Source: Lacimicrobium alkaliphilum (lineage in GTDB: Bacteria; Pseudomonadota; Gammaproteobacteria; Enterobacterales; Alteromonadaceae). Taken from it: 64,000 bases of DNA. The notes beneath the pieces were generated by a model that saw only the letters and a list, made by a program, of their open reading frames with translations, was not told the DNA's origin and ran no database searches. This document shows positions 35,308-43,988 of this stretch, piece after piece (position 1 is the stretch's first letter; every line of letters begins with the position of its first letter). The stretch spans positions 157,115 through 221,114 of the forward strand of contig NZ_NISX01000006.1 in the NCBI RefSeq assembly GCF_002591895.1. The letters run 5' to 3'. A program made the position numbers and the translations under genes.

Positions 35308-36573
35308 ATGGATATACTTACAACATACGGTTTTGTACTGATCATCACTGCTGCGGTAGTGGGATTCTTAATGGCCTGGGGTATTGGTGCCAATGATGTG
35401 GCCAATGCTATGGGCACTTCCGTTGGCTCCAAGGCACTGACGATTAAACAGGCGATATTGATCGCCATGATTTTTGAGTTCGCCGGGGCTTATCTGGCTG
35501 GTGGTGAGGTGACGTCCACCATTCGTAAAGGCATTATTGACAGTGCTTATTTTGTAGATAGTCCGGAGCTGCTGGTATATGGCATGATTGCCGCACTTTT
35601 TGCTGCCGGTATATGGCTGGTTATCGCGTCCTGGTTGGGCTGGCCGGTTTCCACTACTCATTCCATTATCGGCGCTATTGTTGGTTTTGCGGCTGTAGGC
35701 GTCAGCCCCGAGGCTGTTGAGTGGATGAAGGTGGCTGGTGTTGTCGGCAGCTGGGTTGTAACGCCGGCAATTTCAGGGATTATAGCGTACATCATCTTTA
35801 TGAGTGCTCAGCGGCTGATCTTTGACACCGACAATCCGTTTGCCAGCGCTAAACGTTATGTGCCTTTTTATATGGCATTAGCCGGGTTCGTGATGGCGCT
35901 GGTGACGATAAAAAAAGGCCTCAAACACGTGGGCCTGGGAATGGGCACCGCCGAAGGTTTTATGCTGGCAATCGCTCTGGCCGTAGTGGTCGGCTTGATC
36001 GGCAAGGTTGTTATCAATCGCATCAAAACAGACAAGTTATCTAATCGCCGCATGCAATTTGCCAGCGTGGAGAAAGTCTTTGCTGTTCTGATGGTGGTTA
36101 CCGCCTGCTGTATGGCCTTTGCCCATGGTTCAAACGATGTCGCCAATGCCATCGGTCCTCTTGCCGCAGTGGTCAGCGTGGTGCAGAACAATGGTCAGAT
36201 TGCCAGTAAAGCGGCGTTGGCCTGGTGGATTCTGCCGCTGGGTGCAGTAGGTATTGTTATGGGGCTTGCACTGTTTGGCTCAAGGGTAATGGCCACTATT
36301 GGTAAAGGCATTACGCACCTTACGCCAAGTCGCGGGTTTGCCGCCGAGCTGGCCGCCGCAACGACAGTCATCATCGCTTCCGGCACCGGATTGCCTATTT
36401 CTACCACACAGACACTGGTGGGTGCAGTACTGGGTGTGGGCATGGCACGCGGTATTGCTGCATTGAATCTTGGTGTGGTGCGGAATATCGTGATTTCCTG
36501 GGTTGTTACGCTTCCGGTCGGTGCCGCACTGTCTATTATGTTCTTCTTTATGCTCAAAGGTATATTTGCCTGA
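35308..36573 (+). CDS. pit: inorganic phosphate transporter, PiT family
   Basis: The integral membrane protein has 421 residues and about ten or eleven helices. It carries the two duplicated PiT signatures: WGIGANDVANAMGTSVGSKA near residue 28 and FAHGSNDVANAIGPLAAVVS near residue 270. GWPVSTTHSIIGAIVGFA and GTGLPISTTQTLVGAVLGVG are the paired PD01131-type motifs. It imports phosphate as a metal-phosphate complex driven by ion gradients. It lies 11 bp after the DUF47 gene, in one operon under the Pho box at 34538. I use the ATG at 35308 rather than the TTG before it. Confidence 0.93.
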   Translation: MDILTTYGFVLIITAAVVGFLMAWGIGANDVANAMGTSVGSKALTIKQAILIAMIFEFAGAYLAGGEVTSTIRKGIIDSAYFVDSPELLVYGMIAALFAAGIWLVIASWLGWPVSTTHSIIGAIVGFAAVGVSPEAVEWMKVAGVVGSWVVTPAISGIIAYIIFMSAQRLIFDTDNPFASAKRYVPFYMALAGFVMALVTIKKGLKHVGLGMGTAEGFMLAIALAVVVGLIGKVVINRIKTDKLSNRRMQFASVEKVFAVLMVVTACCMAFAHGSNDVANAIGPLAAVVSVVQNNGQIASKAALAWWILPLGAVGIVMGLALFGSRVMATIGKGITHLTPSRGFAAELAAATTVIIASGTGLPISTTQTLVGAVLGVGMARGIAALNLGVVRNIVISWVVTLPVGAALSIMFFFMLKGIFA

Positions 36574-36615
36574 GAGGCCAGTTGACCTGTTCCCAGAATA
36601 ACCTCGTTGTATATG

Positions 36616-36646
36616 ATGCCGGTCAGCTTAGCTGACTGGCATTTTT
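36616..36646 (+). terminator. Intrinsic terminator after pit
   Basis: ATGCC-G-GTCAGC, loop TTA, GCTGAC-T-GGCAT is followed by TTTTT. The stem has 11 pairs with one mismatch. It overlaps the last codons of the convergent AraC gene. Confidence 0.8.
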
Positions 36647-37795
36647 CCTTTTCGTCAGGCTGTATTCTTTTGGTGTCAGGCCGTTCCAGCTTTTAAAAGC
36701 ACGGTTAAAACTCCGTACATCGGAAAAGCCCAGCGCCAGTGCCACATCCTCTATGGCTAACTGCGCAGACAGCAGCGTTTTAGCCTGATGATCCAGCACC
36801 TGCTCTTTTACGGCCCGAAAGCTGGTTTGGTATTCTGCCAGTTTGCGCCTGAGGGTCGCGCCACTGCAACCTAAGTAATCTGCTACGGCATCCTGACTAC
36901 GGTAATCCGAATTAATTGCCTGTCTGACCTTTTCGAGAAAATCCTGATGTTGCTGGTCTCCTGAAGGCGCGATTATCCTTCGTTGTAACTCACTATAAAC
37001 TTTGGCTGAAGTCAGAGTACCTATTCTCTGCCAGTCAAGAGGCTCAGAGGCAACAGTATTGGCATAGCGCAGAGCGTAACAAGAGGCCTCAGATTTAATC
37101 GGGGTGGCATTGAGAACAGATTGTAATAATGTATGTTTAGTTGCAGGGGCCCGGCTATAGATCTTCAGCAGAGGAATATGGGGCTTATCGGGCAGTAAAG
37201 CACATATGATTCCGTGCACATACAGCAATACCGATTCCAGATTAAATTGGATGTATTCAGATCTGGCATCAGACAGATAGGGAAATTCTCTGTCATCGAT
37301 AATATATTCCAGGTGCCTTTCTGATAACTCTGCCTGATTGTAATTACCACCGTGAATCACATTATAGGATAAGGCTAATTGTTTCAGGGCGTCATTCAGG
37401 TGCTGGCAATGCCCCAGACTTGCCAGCACATAGTCATTAGTACCGGGTAACAGAGGCCGCTTGGACATATGCCAGGACTCATCGCCAACTTCCAGCGCAA
37501 AAGCTTCCTGAAGTCTCAGGAAATCTATGATTTCCAGTCCAGGCTCATCCGTCTGAATATGCAACTGCCGCATCAGGCGTGCCAATGAAACATCCACCGA
37601 GGCCATCATGGTTTGCATCAGCTCAATATTCCCGGACGGGATACAGGTTTTGCTCGTCACAGACTGATGCGCTCCTGTCATAATCTTGAGAATAAGTAGA
37701 TCAAGAATAGAGCACAAAGCGCCAGGCGGGTCAATCTGACTAAAGTACAGGCCCTGTGTGTTTAAGGGCCGTGAATGCCCTGAATCAGATGGCAT
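36623..37795 (-). CDS. AraC-family transcriptional regulator
   Basis: The 390 residues consist of an arabinose-binding-like N-terminal half of the OruR/AraC_2 type and a C-terminal HTH. The HTH includes VADYLGCSGATLRRKLAEYQ and IEDVALALGFSDVRSFNRAF, then KSWNGLTPKEYSL, the classical AraC end. The ATG at 37795 follows the esterase stop directly (TAAATG), which suggests coupling. The first 38 residues are not typical, and the ATG at 37681 is an alternative. It probably controls the receptor and esterase genes upstream in the same cassette. Confidence 0.82.
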   Translation of the reverse strand: MPSDSGHSRPLNTQGLYFSQIDPPGALCSILDLLILKIMTGAHQSVTSKTCIPSGNIELMQTMMASVDVSLARLMRQLHIQTDEPGLEIIDFLRLQEAFALEVGDESWHMSKRPLLPGTNDYVLASLGHCQHLNDALKQLALSYNVIHGGNYNQAELSERHLEYIIDDREFPYLSDARSEYIQFNLESVLLYVHGIICALLPDKPHIPLLKIYSRAPATKHTLLQSVLNATPIKSEASCYALRYANTVASEPLDWQRIGTLTSAKVYSELQRRIIAPSGDQQHQDFLEKVRQAINSDYRSQDAVADYLGCSGATLRRKLAEYQTSFRAVKEQVLDHQAKTLLSAQLAIEDVALALGFSDVRSFNRAFKSWNGLTPKEYSLTKRKNASQLS

Positions 37796-38761
37796 TTAGC
37801 TGTTATCCAGATCCTCTTGTAATTGTTTGGCGAGCAGGGCTCGTGTCTGTCTGGCGACGGGTAATACACCAAAAGACAAAAACGCGTGAATCGTTCCTTC
37901 CTCACAGTGATAACGACTGAGCACGCCATCCTCCCTGAGCCTGTTTGCAAACTCCTTGCCTTCGTCCTGAAGGGGATCGAGACCGGCAGTTATGATCGAT
38001 GTAGCGGGCAGGTGACTGAGTTTTGACAGAAAAACCGGTGAAACTTCCGGATTATCGCTGCGGCTGTTTTCATCCAGATACCAGTCGCGGGTGCCATCTA
38101 TAGCATCTCTGGATAGCAGATAATCGCCGTTACCATAGGTGATCCTCGACGGATATGTCTTATGGGGGTTGTGAACATCCATTACCGGGTAAATCAGGTA
38201 CATGGCCGTCAATCGTATTGAGGTTTTGCTGTGCAGCCGATGACTGACCGCAATGGCCAGGTTGGCGCCGGCACTGTCTCCCATAATAGCGATACGCTTG
38301 CTATCTGCCCCTAACTGCTTTGCATTGGAAAATATCCACTCCATGGCATCGGTGGCATCGTTGAGTCCTTTCGGATATTTGTGCTCCGGTGCCAGACGGT
38401 AATCGACACTGATAAAGAGGCAGCCGCTGAGACTGCATAGCTCTCTGATCAGGCCGTCGTAGCAGTCCAGGTCTCCTAAAGACCAGCCTCCGCCATGCAG
38501 GAACATCACCAGCGGCATATTTTTTTGCGTTGTTAACGCTGGGCGATAGAGCCGGGCGGTGATGCTTTGAGTCGGGCCGTTTATGTTCAGCTCTTTTACC
38601 TGGCAATCGCTATCAATAATCCCGGCGAGGTTGAGAAACATCGCCCTGGCACCGTCCCGCGCGCTCAGGATTACGTTCTCAGCGTCGGCTTCTGGCTGCT
38701 GAATATCCGGCGTTTGCTGATTGAACTGTGCCAGTAACGCCTGGGTATCTTTATCAATCAT
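37796..38761 (-). CDS. alpha/beta hydrolase of the hormone-sensitive-lipase family (esterase)
   Basis: The 321 residues have the HSL oxyanion motif FLHGGGWSLGDLDCYDGLI near residue 88, VDYRLAPEHKYP, and the nucleophile elbow IAIMGDSAGANLAIAV. The catalytic Asp lies in ITAGLDPLQDEG and the His in CEEGTIHAFLSF. These enzymes hydrolyse short-chain esters or related carboxyl esters in the cytoplasm, and no signal peptide is present. The gene starts 5 bp after the TonB receptor stop and ends directly at the AraC start. It therefore probably acts on the solute taken up by that receptor. Confidence 0.88.
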   Translation of the reverse strand: MIDKDTQALLAQFNQQTPDIQQPEADAENVILSARDGARAMFLNLAGIIDSDCQVKELNINGPTQSITARLYRPALTTQKNMPLVMFLHGGGWSLGDLDCYDGLIRELCSLSGCLFISVDYRLAPEHKYPKGLNDATDAMEWIFSNAKQLGADSKRIAIMGDSAGANLAIAVSHRLHSKTSIRLTAMYLIYPVMDVHNPHKTYPSRITYGNGDYLLSRDAIDGTRDWYLDENSRSDNPEVSPVFLSKLSHLPATSIITAGLDPLQDEGKEFANRLREDGVLSRYHCEEGTIHAFLSFGVLPVARQTRALLAKQLQEDLDNS

Positions 38762-38766
38762 GTGCT

Positions 38767-41019
38767 TCAGAACCTGTAGGTAAAGTTAATGCCAAAGGTA
38801 CGGGGAGCCCCGTAATAGCCTAGTTGCACGCCAGGAGAGGCGCTGAGATCAAAAGCATGGTGACGGTAACGTTTATCGGTAAGGTTATTGACGTAGAGGC
38901 TGGCCTGCCAGTCCTGGTCAGAAAGGTAATTCAGTGATACATCCACCAGTGAGTAACCACCCTGAGCAAGAATTTCACTGCTGCTTACTGTCAGATAGGT
39001 TTTGGAGCGATAGCTGACAGAAGCATTTAATGACAGGCTGCCGCTGGTGACGCTGTTGAACCAATATTCGAGGGCCGCACGACCATTCCACTTTGGGGCA
39101 TTGACCAGCTCGCGCTGATCACTGACTTCCTGTTCAAAATCACCGATGAGCTCGTCATAGCCTCCGCCCAGATAGCCGGCATTCAGGTTCAGCGTCAGTG
39201 CATCACTGATAACAGCACTGAGTTCCATTTCACCGCCGTAAATCGTGGCTTTACCGGCATTTTCAAACAGTGATAAAAAGGCGCCTGTGTCTGCATCGAT
39301 GGAGAATCGGCTTAGTTGGAAGTTTTTGTAATCATTGTAAAAGGCGGCCAGATTCAGTCGCACGTTTTGCTGATTGAGCAAGGATTTTGAACCTATTTCA
39401 TAGCTCCAGAGGGTTTCCGGGTCGAATGGCTGGGCAAATGACGTCAGCCGCCCATTAAAACCACCACTTTTAAAGCCTTTGCTGGCACTGGCATAGAGCA
39501 GTGTATCCGCTGAAGCCTTGTAATCGAGAACCAGTTTGGGAGAGAAATTACTCCATTGTTGTTCTGCACTAAAACCCGTCTGACCGTAGCCGATTCCGGT
39601 ACCGAAGACAGCCTCCATTTGCTCTGCGCTGTCGATGCCCGTGCCGGCAAACTCTTCACCTGCGCTGATAACCTGTTTTTTCTCTTTGGTATAGCGTGCG
39701 CCAAGGGTCAGTCCCAGAGCATCGGTCAGATCCATGCTGAGGTTGGCATATATTGCCCGGCTGCTATTTTGTTGGTCCCTTTCTCCGGCATTGATTACGG
39801 GAAAAGGCAGGAATACATCATTACCTAATGGCACAAAAAAGTCCGGTGCAACAGCACCGCCAAAGGTCAGATCATCTTCGCTGAAATAGTACAGTCCTGA
39901 AACCAGAGAAAGGTTATCGGTGCGATACAACAGCTGTAGTTCCTGACTGACCTGGTGTTGATCTTCGAAGTTGTAAATACCAAACGAACTGTCCGGGGTG
40001 CCATCCAGATCCAGATGGGTGCGGTATTCCATTTCCCGGTAAGCGCTGATGGACTTCAGAGTCATGTTTCCGACCTGATACTCAAGCGTCAGGGCTGCAC
40101 CCTGGGTTTCAAGCTGCTCAAGATCGTTATAATTGGCATTAACCGTGAAAGGATCGCTGCCGGGTTGGCGGTAGTCATCACTGACAACAGAATAAATGGG
40201 CGTCTCTCGATGGGGCGTTCGAGAGCGATCGGGGCTGTTATCAGAGCCATCTATCACCAGGTAGGCATTAAACTGCTCGCTCGGGGTGTACAAGAGACTG
40301 CCACGCCAGGCAAGACTGTCCTTGTCGTAATCTTCTTTTTCGTCAAACAGATTGTCGGCATAACCATCGCGATCGGTTTTGGCGATGGCAAACCGCCCGG
40401 CCAGCTTACTCTCCATTAACGGGCCGCTGATACTGGCTTTGAGTCCCCGGTGATTATAGTTGCCAATGTTAAGGCCAACATAGCCTTCGGTATCCTGGGT
40501 TGGTTTGGCACTGGTGAATTTTACTGCACCGCCGATGGTATTGCGGCCATACAATGTGCCCTGGGGCCCACGCAGAACCTCTATTTGCTGAGGATCTACG
40601 ACATCCAGAAAGGAGCCCTGCACACGTCCCATATAGACATCATCAAGATAAACGCCGACACCGGGATCGTTAAAAGAGATGGAATCTATCTGACCGACCC
40701 CACGAATATAGATAACCGCATTGGAGGCATCACCAACGTGCAGATTTAAGTTAGGAATATGGGACTCCAGATCACCGAGATCCATAATCTGCATCTTTTC
40801 CAGCTCGCTGGCTGAGAGGGCCGTGATGGCAATGGGTACATCCTGAAGGTTCTCGGTCTGGCGGGTGGCAGTGACATTAATGACTTCAATACTGCGCTGC
40901 AGCTCCTGGTCTTGTTGCTGTTGTGCTATTGCCTGATGGCAACAGAGGCTTAAAGCCAGCGCAGTTAGTTTGAAAGCGACGGGATACACCCTGTGCTCTT
41001 GCATGGATAAAGCAAACAT
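38767..41019 (-). CDS. TonB-dependent receptor
   Basis: The 750-residue outer-membrane receptor has a signal sequence (VAFKLTALALSLCCHQAIAQ). The plug domain begins with the TonB-box-like region IEVINVTATRQTENLQDVPI. The plug has IYIRGVGQIDSISFNDPGVG, YLDDVYMGRVQGSF, and the signature QQIEVLRGPQGTLYGRNTIG. The C-terminal beta strand ends in aromatic FTYRF as in outer-membrane barrels. The type resembles receptors for hydrophobic or plant- and algae-derived compounds rather than known siderophore receptors, but the ligand is not readable. It is the first gene of a three-gene cassette with an esterase and AraC regulator. Confidence 0.92.
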   Translation of the reverse strand: MFALSMQEHRVYPVAFKLTALALSLCCHQAIAQQQQDQELQRSIEVINVTATRQTENLQDVPIAITALSASELEKMQIMDLGDLESHIPNLNLHVGDASNAVIYIRGVGQIDSISFNDPGVGVYLDDVYMGRVQGSFLDVVDPQQIEVLRGPQGTLYGRNTIGGAVKFTSAKPTQDTEGYVGLNIGNYNHRGLKASISGPLMESKLAGRFAIAKTDRDGYADNLFDEKEDYDKDSLAWRGSLLYTPSEQFNAYLVIDGSDNSPDRSRTPHRETPIYSVVSDDYRQPGSDPFTVNANYNDLEQLETQGAALTLEYQVGNMTLKSISAYREMEYRTHLDLDGTPDSSFGIYNFEDQHQVSQELQLLYRTDNLSLVSGLYYFSEDDLTFGGAVAPDFFVPLGNDVFLPFPVINAGERDQQNSSRAIYANLSMDLTDALGLTLGARYTKEKKQVISAGEEFAGTGIDSAEQMEAVFGTGIGYGQTGFSAEQQWSNFSPKLVLDYKASADTLLYASASKGFKSGGFNGRLTSFAQPFDPETLWSYEIGSKSLLNQQNVRLNLAAFYNDYKNFQLSRFSIDADTGAFLSLFENAGKATIYGGEMELSAVISDALTLNLNAGYLGGGYDELIGDFEQEVSDQRELVNAPKWNGRAALEYWFNSVTSGSLSLNASVSYRSKTYLTVSSSEILAQGGYSLVDVSLNYLSDQDWQASLYVNNLTDKRYRHHAFDLSASPGVQLGYYGAPRTFGINFTYRF

Positions 41020-41221
41020 AAGCTCTCTCTATGTAAACGGATTGTTATATCGATGTAAGGAATCATACGTGTTGCTGAACCGCCAACAAGGACAAAACCA
41101 GTCAAATTAGGTGGGTAAAACAGCTCATATGAGGATGTTTACGGCTGCAATCAACGCTGGCCATATTAGTGAAACTGATTGATAATGGGTTTTCTAATCG
41201 TTAAAAATGGAGTTTCTGTTA

Positions 41222-42127
41222 ATGAAATGGCCCAACCTTAAGCATCTGCATTATCTGGTTACTCTGTATGAAGAACAGCATTTTAACCGCGCAGCGCAGC
41301 GCTGTTTTGTCAGTCAGTCTACCTTAAGTACGGCAATCCAGAACTTAGAGGAGCAACTGGGCTGTCAGTTGCTGGAGCGGGATCACAAAACCTTTATCTT
41401 CACTGCCCTGGGTCTGGAGATGGTGGAGCGTAGCAAAATTTTGCTAAACGGCGCCAACGAACTGGTTGAGTATGCACAAAGCGCAGGGAACTGGCAGGCT
41501 GGTAAACTCAAACTGGGCATTATTCCCACTATTGCGCCATTTTTACTCGAAGGGTTGATCGATAAGGTAGGCCAGTCTTTACCCCAGTTGAACCTGCAAC
41601 TGCAGGAAAATACCACCTCTAATCTGCTTAAAGAGCTCACTAGTGGAGAGCTGGATCTGTTAATTCTCGCATTGCCTATGGACACCCCAGGTTGTAAACA
41701 GATGGTGATTGGTCATGACCCATTTCATCTGGTTGCCCATCCTGAAATGATGAAGCAAATGCCCATGCCTATGGATTATTCGGCGCTGCCCAAAAATAGT
41801 GTGTTTCTGCTCCAGCAGGAACACTGTATGACCGGTCATGCGGTGAGTGCTTGTGGGCTAAAGCATAAAGAGCAGGTGAGTGCCCTGGCCGCAAGCAGTC
41901 TGTTTACGCTGGTTCAACTGGCCAACAGTAAACTGGGGCTGACGTTCTTGCCTGAGTTGGCTTTAAAAAGCGATATCCTCTCTCATAGTCAGTTAGTTTC
42001 ATTTCCGGCAGAGGATAAAGCCTACCGGGAAATAGGTCTGGTCTGGCGCAGCGGTACTACCAGAGTTAAGCTGTTCCGGCGTCTCGCCGAATTGTTACAG
42101 CCGCTGATGCCCATTCCAACTCTCTGA
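41222..42127 (+). CDS. OxyR-like LysR-family regulator
   Basis: The 301-residue LTTR opens with the winged HTH: LHYLVTLYEEQHFNRAAQRC and FVSQSTLSTAIQNLEEQLG. The effector domain includes the OxyR peroxide-sensing segment: EHCMTGHAVSAC has two Cys nine positions apart, as Cys199 and Cys208 in E. coli OxyR. The preceding LLQQ and the following LAASSLFTLVQLANSKLGLT also match OxyR. It is therefore a likely peroxide sensor. The start is the ATG at 41222, with GGAG upstream; the ATG 15 bases earlier is less likely. No catalase or peroxiredoxin gene is adjacent. It is divergent from the TonB receptor. Confidence 0.87.
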   Translation: MKWPNLKHLHYLVTLYEEQHFNRAAQRCFVSQSTLSTAIQNLEEQLGCQLLERDHKTFIFTALGLEMVERSKILLNGANELVEYAQSAGNWQAGKLKLGIIPTIAPFLLEGLIDKVGQSLPQLNLQLQENTTSNLLKELTSGELDLLILALPMDTPGCKQMVIGHDPFHLVAHPEMMKQMPMPMDYSALPKNSVFLLQQEHCMTGHAVSACGLKHKEQVSALAASSLFTLVQLANSKLGLTFLPELALKSDILSHSQLVSFPAEDKAYREIGLVWRSGTTRVKLFRRLAELLQPLMPIPTL

Positions 42128-42136
42128 ACGGGTTTC

Positions 42137-42399
42137 TTAAACACTAAAAGCGGATTTTCACCACAGAGACACAGAGGGCACAGAGGTTTTCCGGCTATTG
42201 GCTCCGCGACCTTTGCGGCTCTGCGAGAAATAGCAATAGGTTCGTGCTTTTAGTGTTTTTCGTGGTTGAAGGCTTTTTACCAATTACCACGCGAAAAAAA
42301 AGTCTGCAGTGATTTTTAACGCCAGTAGTTTAATGGTGACCCGAAGGCCACAGAGATAAGAAGAGTTCTAATCCTCTGTGCCCTCTGTGTCTCTGTGGT
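42137..42399. repeat. Large palindromic repeat with perfect 27-bp arms
   Basis: Bases 42160-42186 (starting ACCACAGAGACACAGAGGGC) and 42373-42399 are exact inverted copies over 27 bp, enclosing 186 bp. AAACACTAAAAGC (42137-42149) is inverted at 42246-42258. The enclosed TTTAGTGTTTTTCGTGGTTG at 42249 starts a 34-base block identical to 63803-63836, followed in both places by GATTTTTAACGCCAG. This is a dispersed intergenic repeat of unknown function in the gene-free stretch 42128-42782. Confidence 0.85.
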
Positions 42400-42510
42400 T
42401 AATTTTTTAATAAAAAGTTTTTTCAAAACCGGCAAACTTTTTTGCAGCAGCTAACGACTTTATAACTAAGCCGATAATCAGAGCGCGATAAGAACAAGAA
42501 GGAACGGCCC

Positions 42511-42781
42511 TAGAGCGCCGAATGGTTAGATAATGAACACCAGCGGAGACTGAAATTTTTCCAGACAATCCAGGTCGTTTTAGGGTTTAGTGGGCCTAAA
42601 TCTTAAAACGCCTGGGGCAGACTGGGGAAATTTCAGCCCCGCCCTTCGGGAGCCGCCTGAAATTCGCTCATCCTGCGTTGCGGCAGTTTGAAATATGGCC
42701 GATATTCCTGCACAGCCACGCCTTGACTGAGCGAATTTCAGTCAGGCTCTGGTGGTTATTATCTAACTATTAGGTGCTCTA
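42511..42781 (+). mobile_element. MITE-like structured element, copy 2 (directly before the sigma-factor start)
   Basis: This 271-bp relative of the element at 12721-12990 lies in the opposite orientation. Ends are TAGAGCGCCGAATGGTTAGA at 42511 and, on the minus strand, TAGAGCACCTAATAGTTAGA from 42781, flanked by TA on both sides. Hairpin I arms are 42657-42670 and 42728-42741 (14 bp, perfect). Hairpin II arms are 42576-42582 with 42604-42610 and 42570-42574 with 42611-42615. Its loop 42584-42602 differs from copy 1 by one base in 19. Both outer stems differ in sequence from copy 1 yet still pair. No open frame of note is present. Confidence 0.83.
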
Positions 42782-42782
42782 A

Positions 42783-43325
42783 ATGTTTTCACAAAGTGAT
42801 GCCAGCCTGATTCACAAGGCGCTGGCTGGCAATAATAAAGCCTGGCTTAAGCTGATCAAGCGCTATGAACAGGCAATCTATAACTATGGCCTGCGCATGA
42901 CCGGCAATGCCGATGATTCAATGGATCTGATGCAGGAAGTGTTTCTTTCTGTATTCAGAAACCTGGCCAGCTACCGGGGAGAGGGGAGTTTTAAGAGCTG
43001 GTTGTTTCGTATAGCTCACTTTCGTTGTGTAGAGTTTTACCGGCGCAAACGGTATCACCAGGATATTGATGAGGGTGAAGAAATGATCGATGACCGTGCC
43101 TGTGCAAGCCAATGGACGTTTGAGCACACTCAGAGCCAGGAACTGGTGGCCGCGATGCAGGCCTTGCCTCTGGAGCAAAAGGCCGTTATTGAACTCAAGT
43201 TTTTCGGTCAGTTTACCTTTGAGGAAATCGCACAGCAGCTGGATGTATCGGCGAATACAATCAAATCTCGTTTGTACAGCGCGTTGGGTAAAATGAAGAC
43301 GCTACTGGAGGTAACCGATGTCTGA
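42783..43325 (+). CDS. ECF-type RNA polymerase sigma factor
   Basis: The 180 residues comprise sigma region 2 (YGLRMTGNADDSMDLMQEVF, then FKSWLFRIAHFRCVEFYRRK) and region 4 (LPLEQKAVIELKFFGQFTFE, then IAQQLDVSANTIKSRLYSAL). There is no region 3, as expected for RpoE-like ECF factors. The ATG follows the end of the mobile element by one base. AGGTG inside the element terminus, six bases before the ATG, serves as the apparent Shine-Dalgarno. The stop overlaps the next gene by 8 bp. With the two following genes it forms a sigma, membrane anti-sigma and periplasmic protein operon. Confidence 0.92.
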   Translation: MFSQSDASLIHKALAGNNKAWLKLIKRYEQAIYNYGLRMTGNADDSMDLMQEVFLSVFRNLASYRGEGSFKSWLFRIAHFRCVEFYRRKRYHQDIDEGEEMIDDRACASQWTFEHTQSQELVAAMQALPLEQKAVIELKFFGQFTFEEIAQQLDVSANTIKSRLYSALGKMKTLLEVTDV

Positions 43326-43968
43326 CAAAGAAAATTTATTTGCGCTGTGGCTGGAAGAAAGACTTAATCCGGCGCAACAACAACAGTTCGAACAGCTGTT
43401 AGCGCAGGACGATGAGCTGGCGCAACGTGTAGCGACTGCCCGGCAGATAAAACAATCTGCCAGTGAATATCGCCCTCAGTCTGTGCCACCCTGGCAGCCC
43501 GGTGCTGTTGCACATCGACAACAACGTTCTCAGCCCTGGCGGGGATGGCTACCCTTGTCATTTGCGACCTCTATGCTGGCTATCGTGATGGTGCTGCTGC
43601 AGGTGGAAATTCAATGGCATAAACAGGGAGTGATGATCAGTTTTGCCGGTCAGGGCACCGAGCAAAAAATTGCCAATGAGGTTGCAGCCCGGCTGGAGAA
43701 CTTTGAACAACAGCAACAGCAGCAACTGGCGCAATATGTAAATGAACTGGAGAAATCTCAGCAGCAGGCCAATATGCAACTGACTAATTATCTGCTCTCA
43801 TCCAGCCGCACCGAGCGTCGAGAGGATTTTGCTGAGTTAATTAAGTTTGTGAATGAGCAGCGCAGTGATGATCAACTTTATTTTGCGCGGCAGTTAAATC
43901 AAATACAGCAGCAGGTTTATGAGACTACGGTACCAATGAGTCTGGAACCCAAATCAGTGAATAACTGA
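43318..43968 (+). CDS. Putative membrane-bound anti-sigma factor
   Basis: The 216-residue protein has a cytoplasmic N-terminal domain of about 75 residues (MSDKENLFALWLEERLNPAQ) rich in helices, in the position of an anti-sigma domain. One transmembrane helix follows (FATSMLAIVMVLLQVEIQW, about residues 80-98). A periplasmic Gln-rich coiled coil makes up the rest, including a QQQQQQL run near residue 126. The zinc-finger ZAS HxxxCxxC motif is absent, so it is not a zinc anti-sigma. Its start, with a perfect GGAGGT, overlaps the sigma gene. The assignment rests on context and topology. Confidence 0.72.
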   Translation: MSDKENLFALWLEERLNPAQQQQFEQLLAQDDELAQRVATARQIKQSASEYRPQSVPPWQPGAVAHRQQRSQPWRGWLPLSFATSMLAIVMVLLQVEIQWHKQGVMISFAGQGTEQKIANEVAARLENFEQQQQQQLAQYVNELEKSQQQANMQLTNYLLSSSRTERREDFAELIKFVNEQRSDDQLYFARQLNQIQQQVYETTVPMSLEPKSVNN

Positions 43969-43988
43969 GAATGAATGAGGTGTACAAG

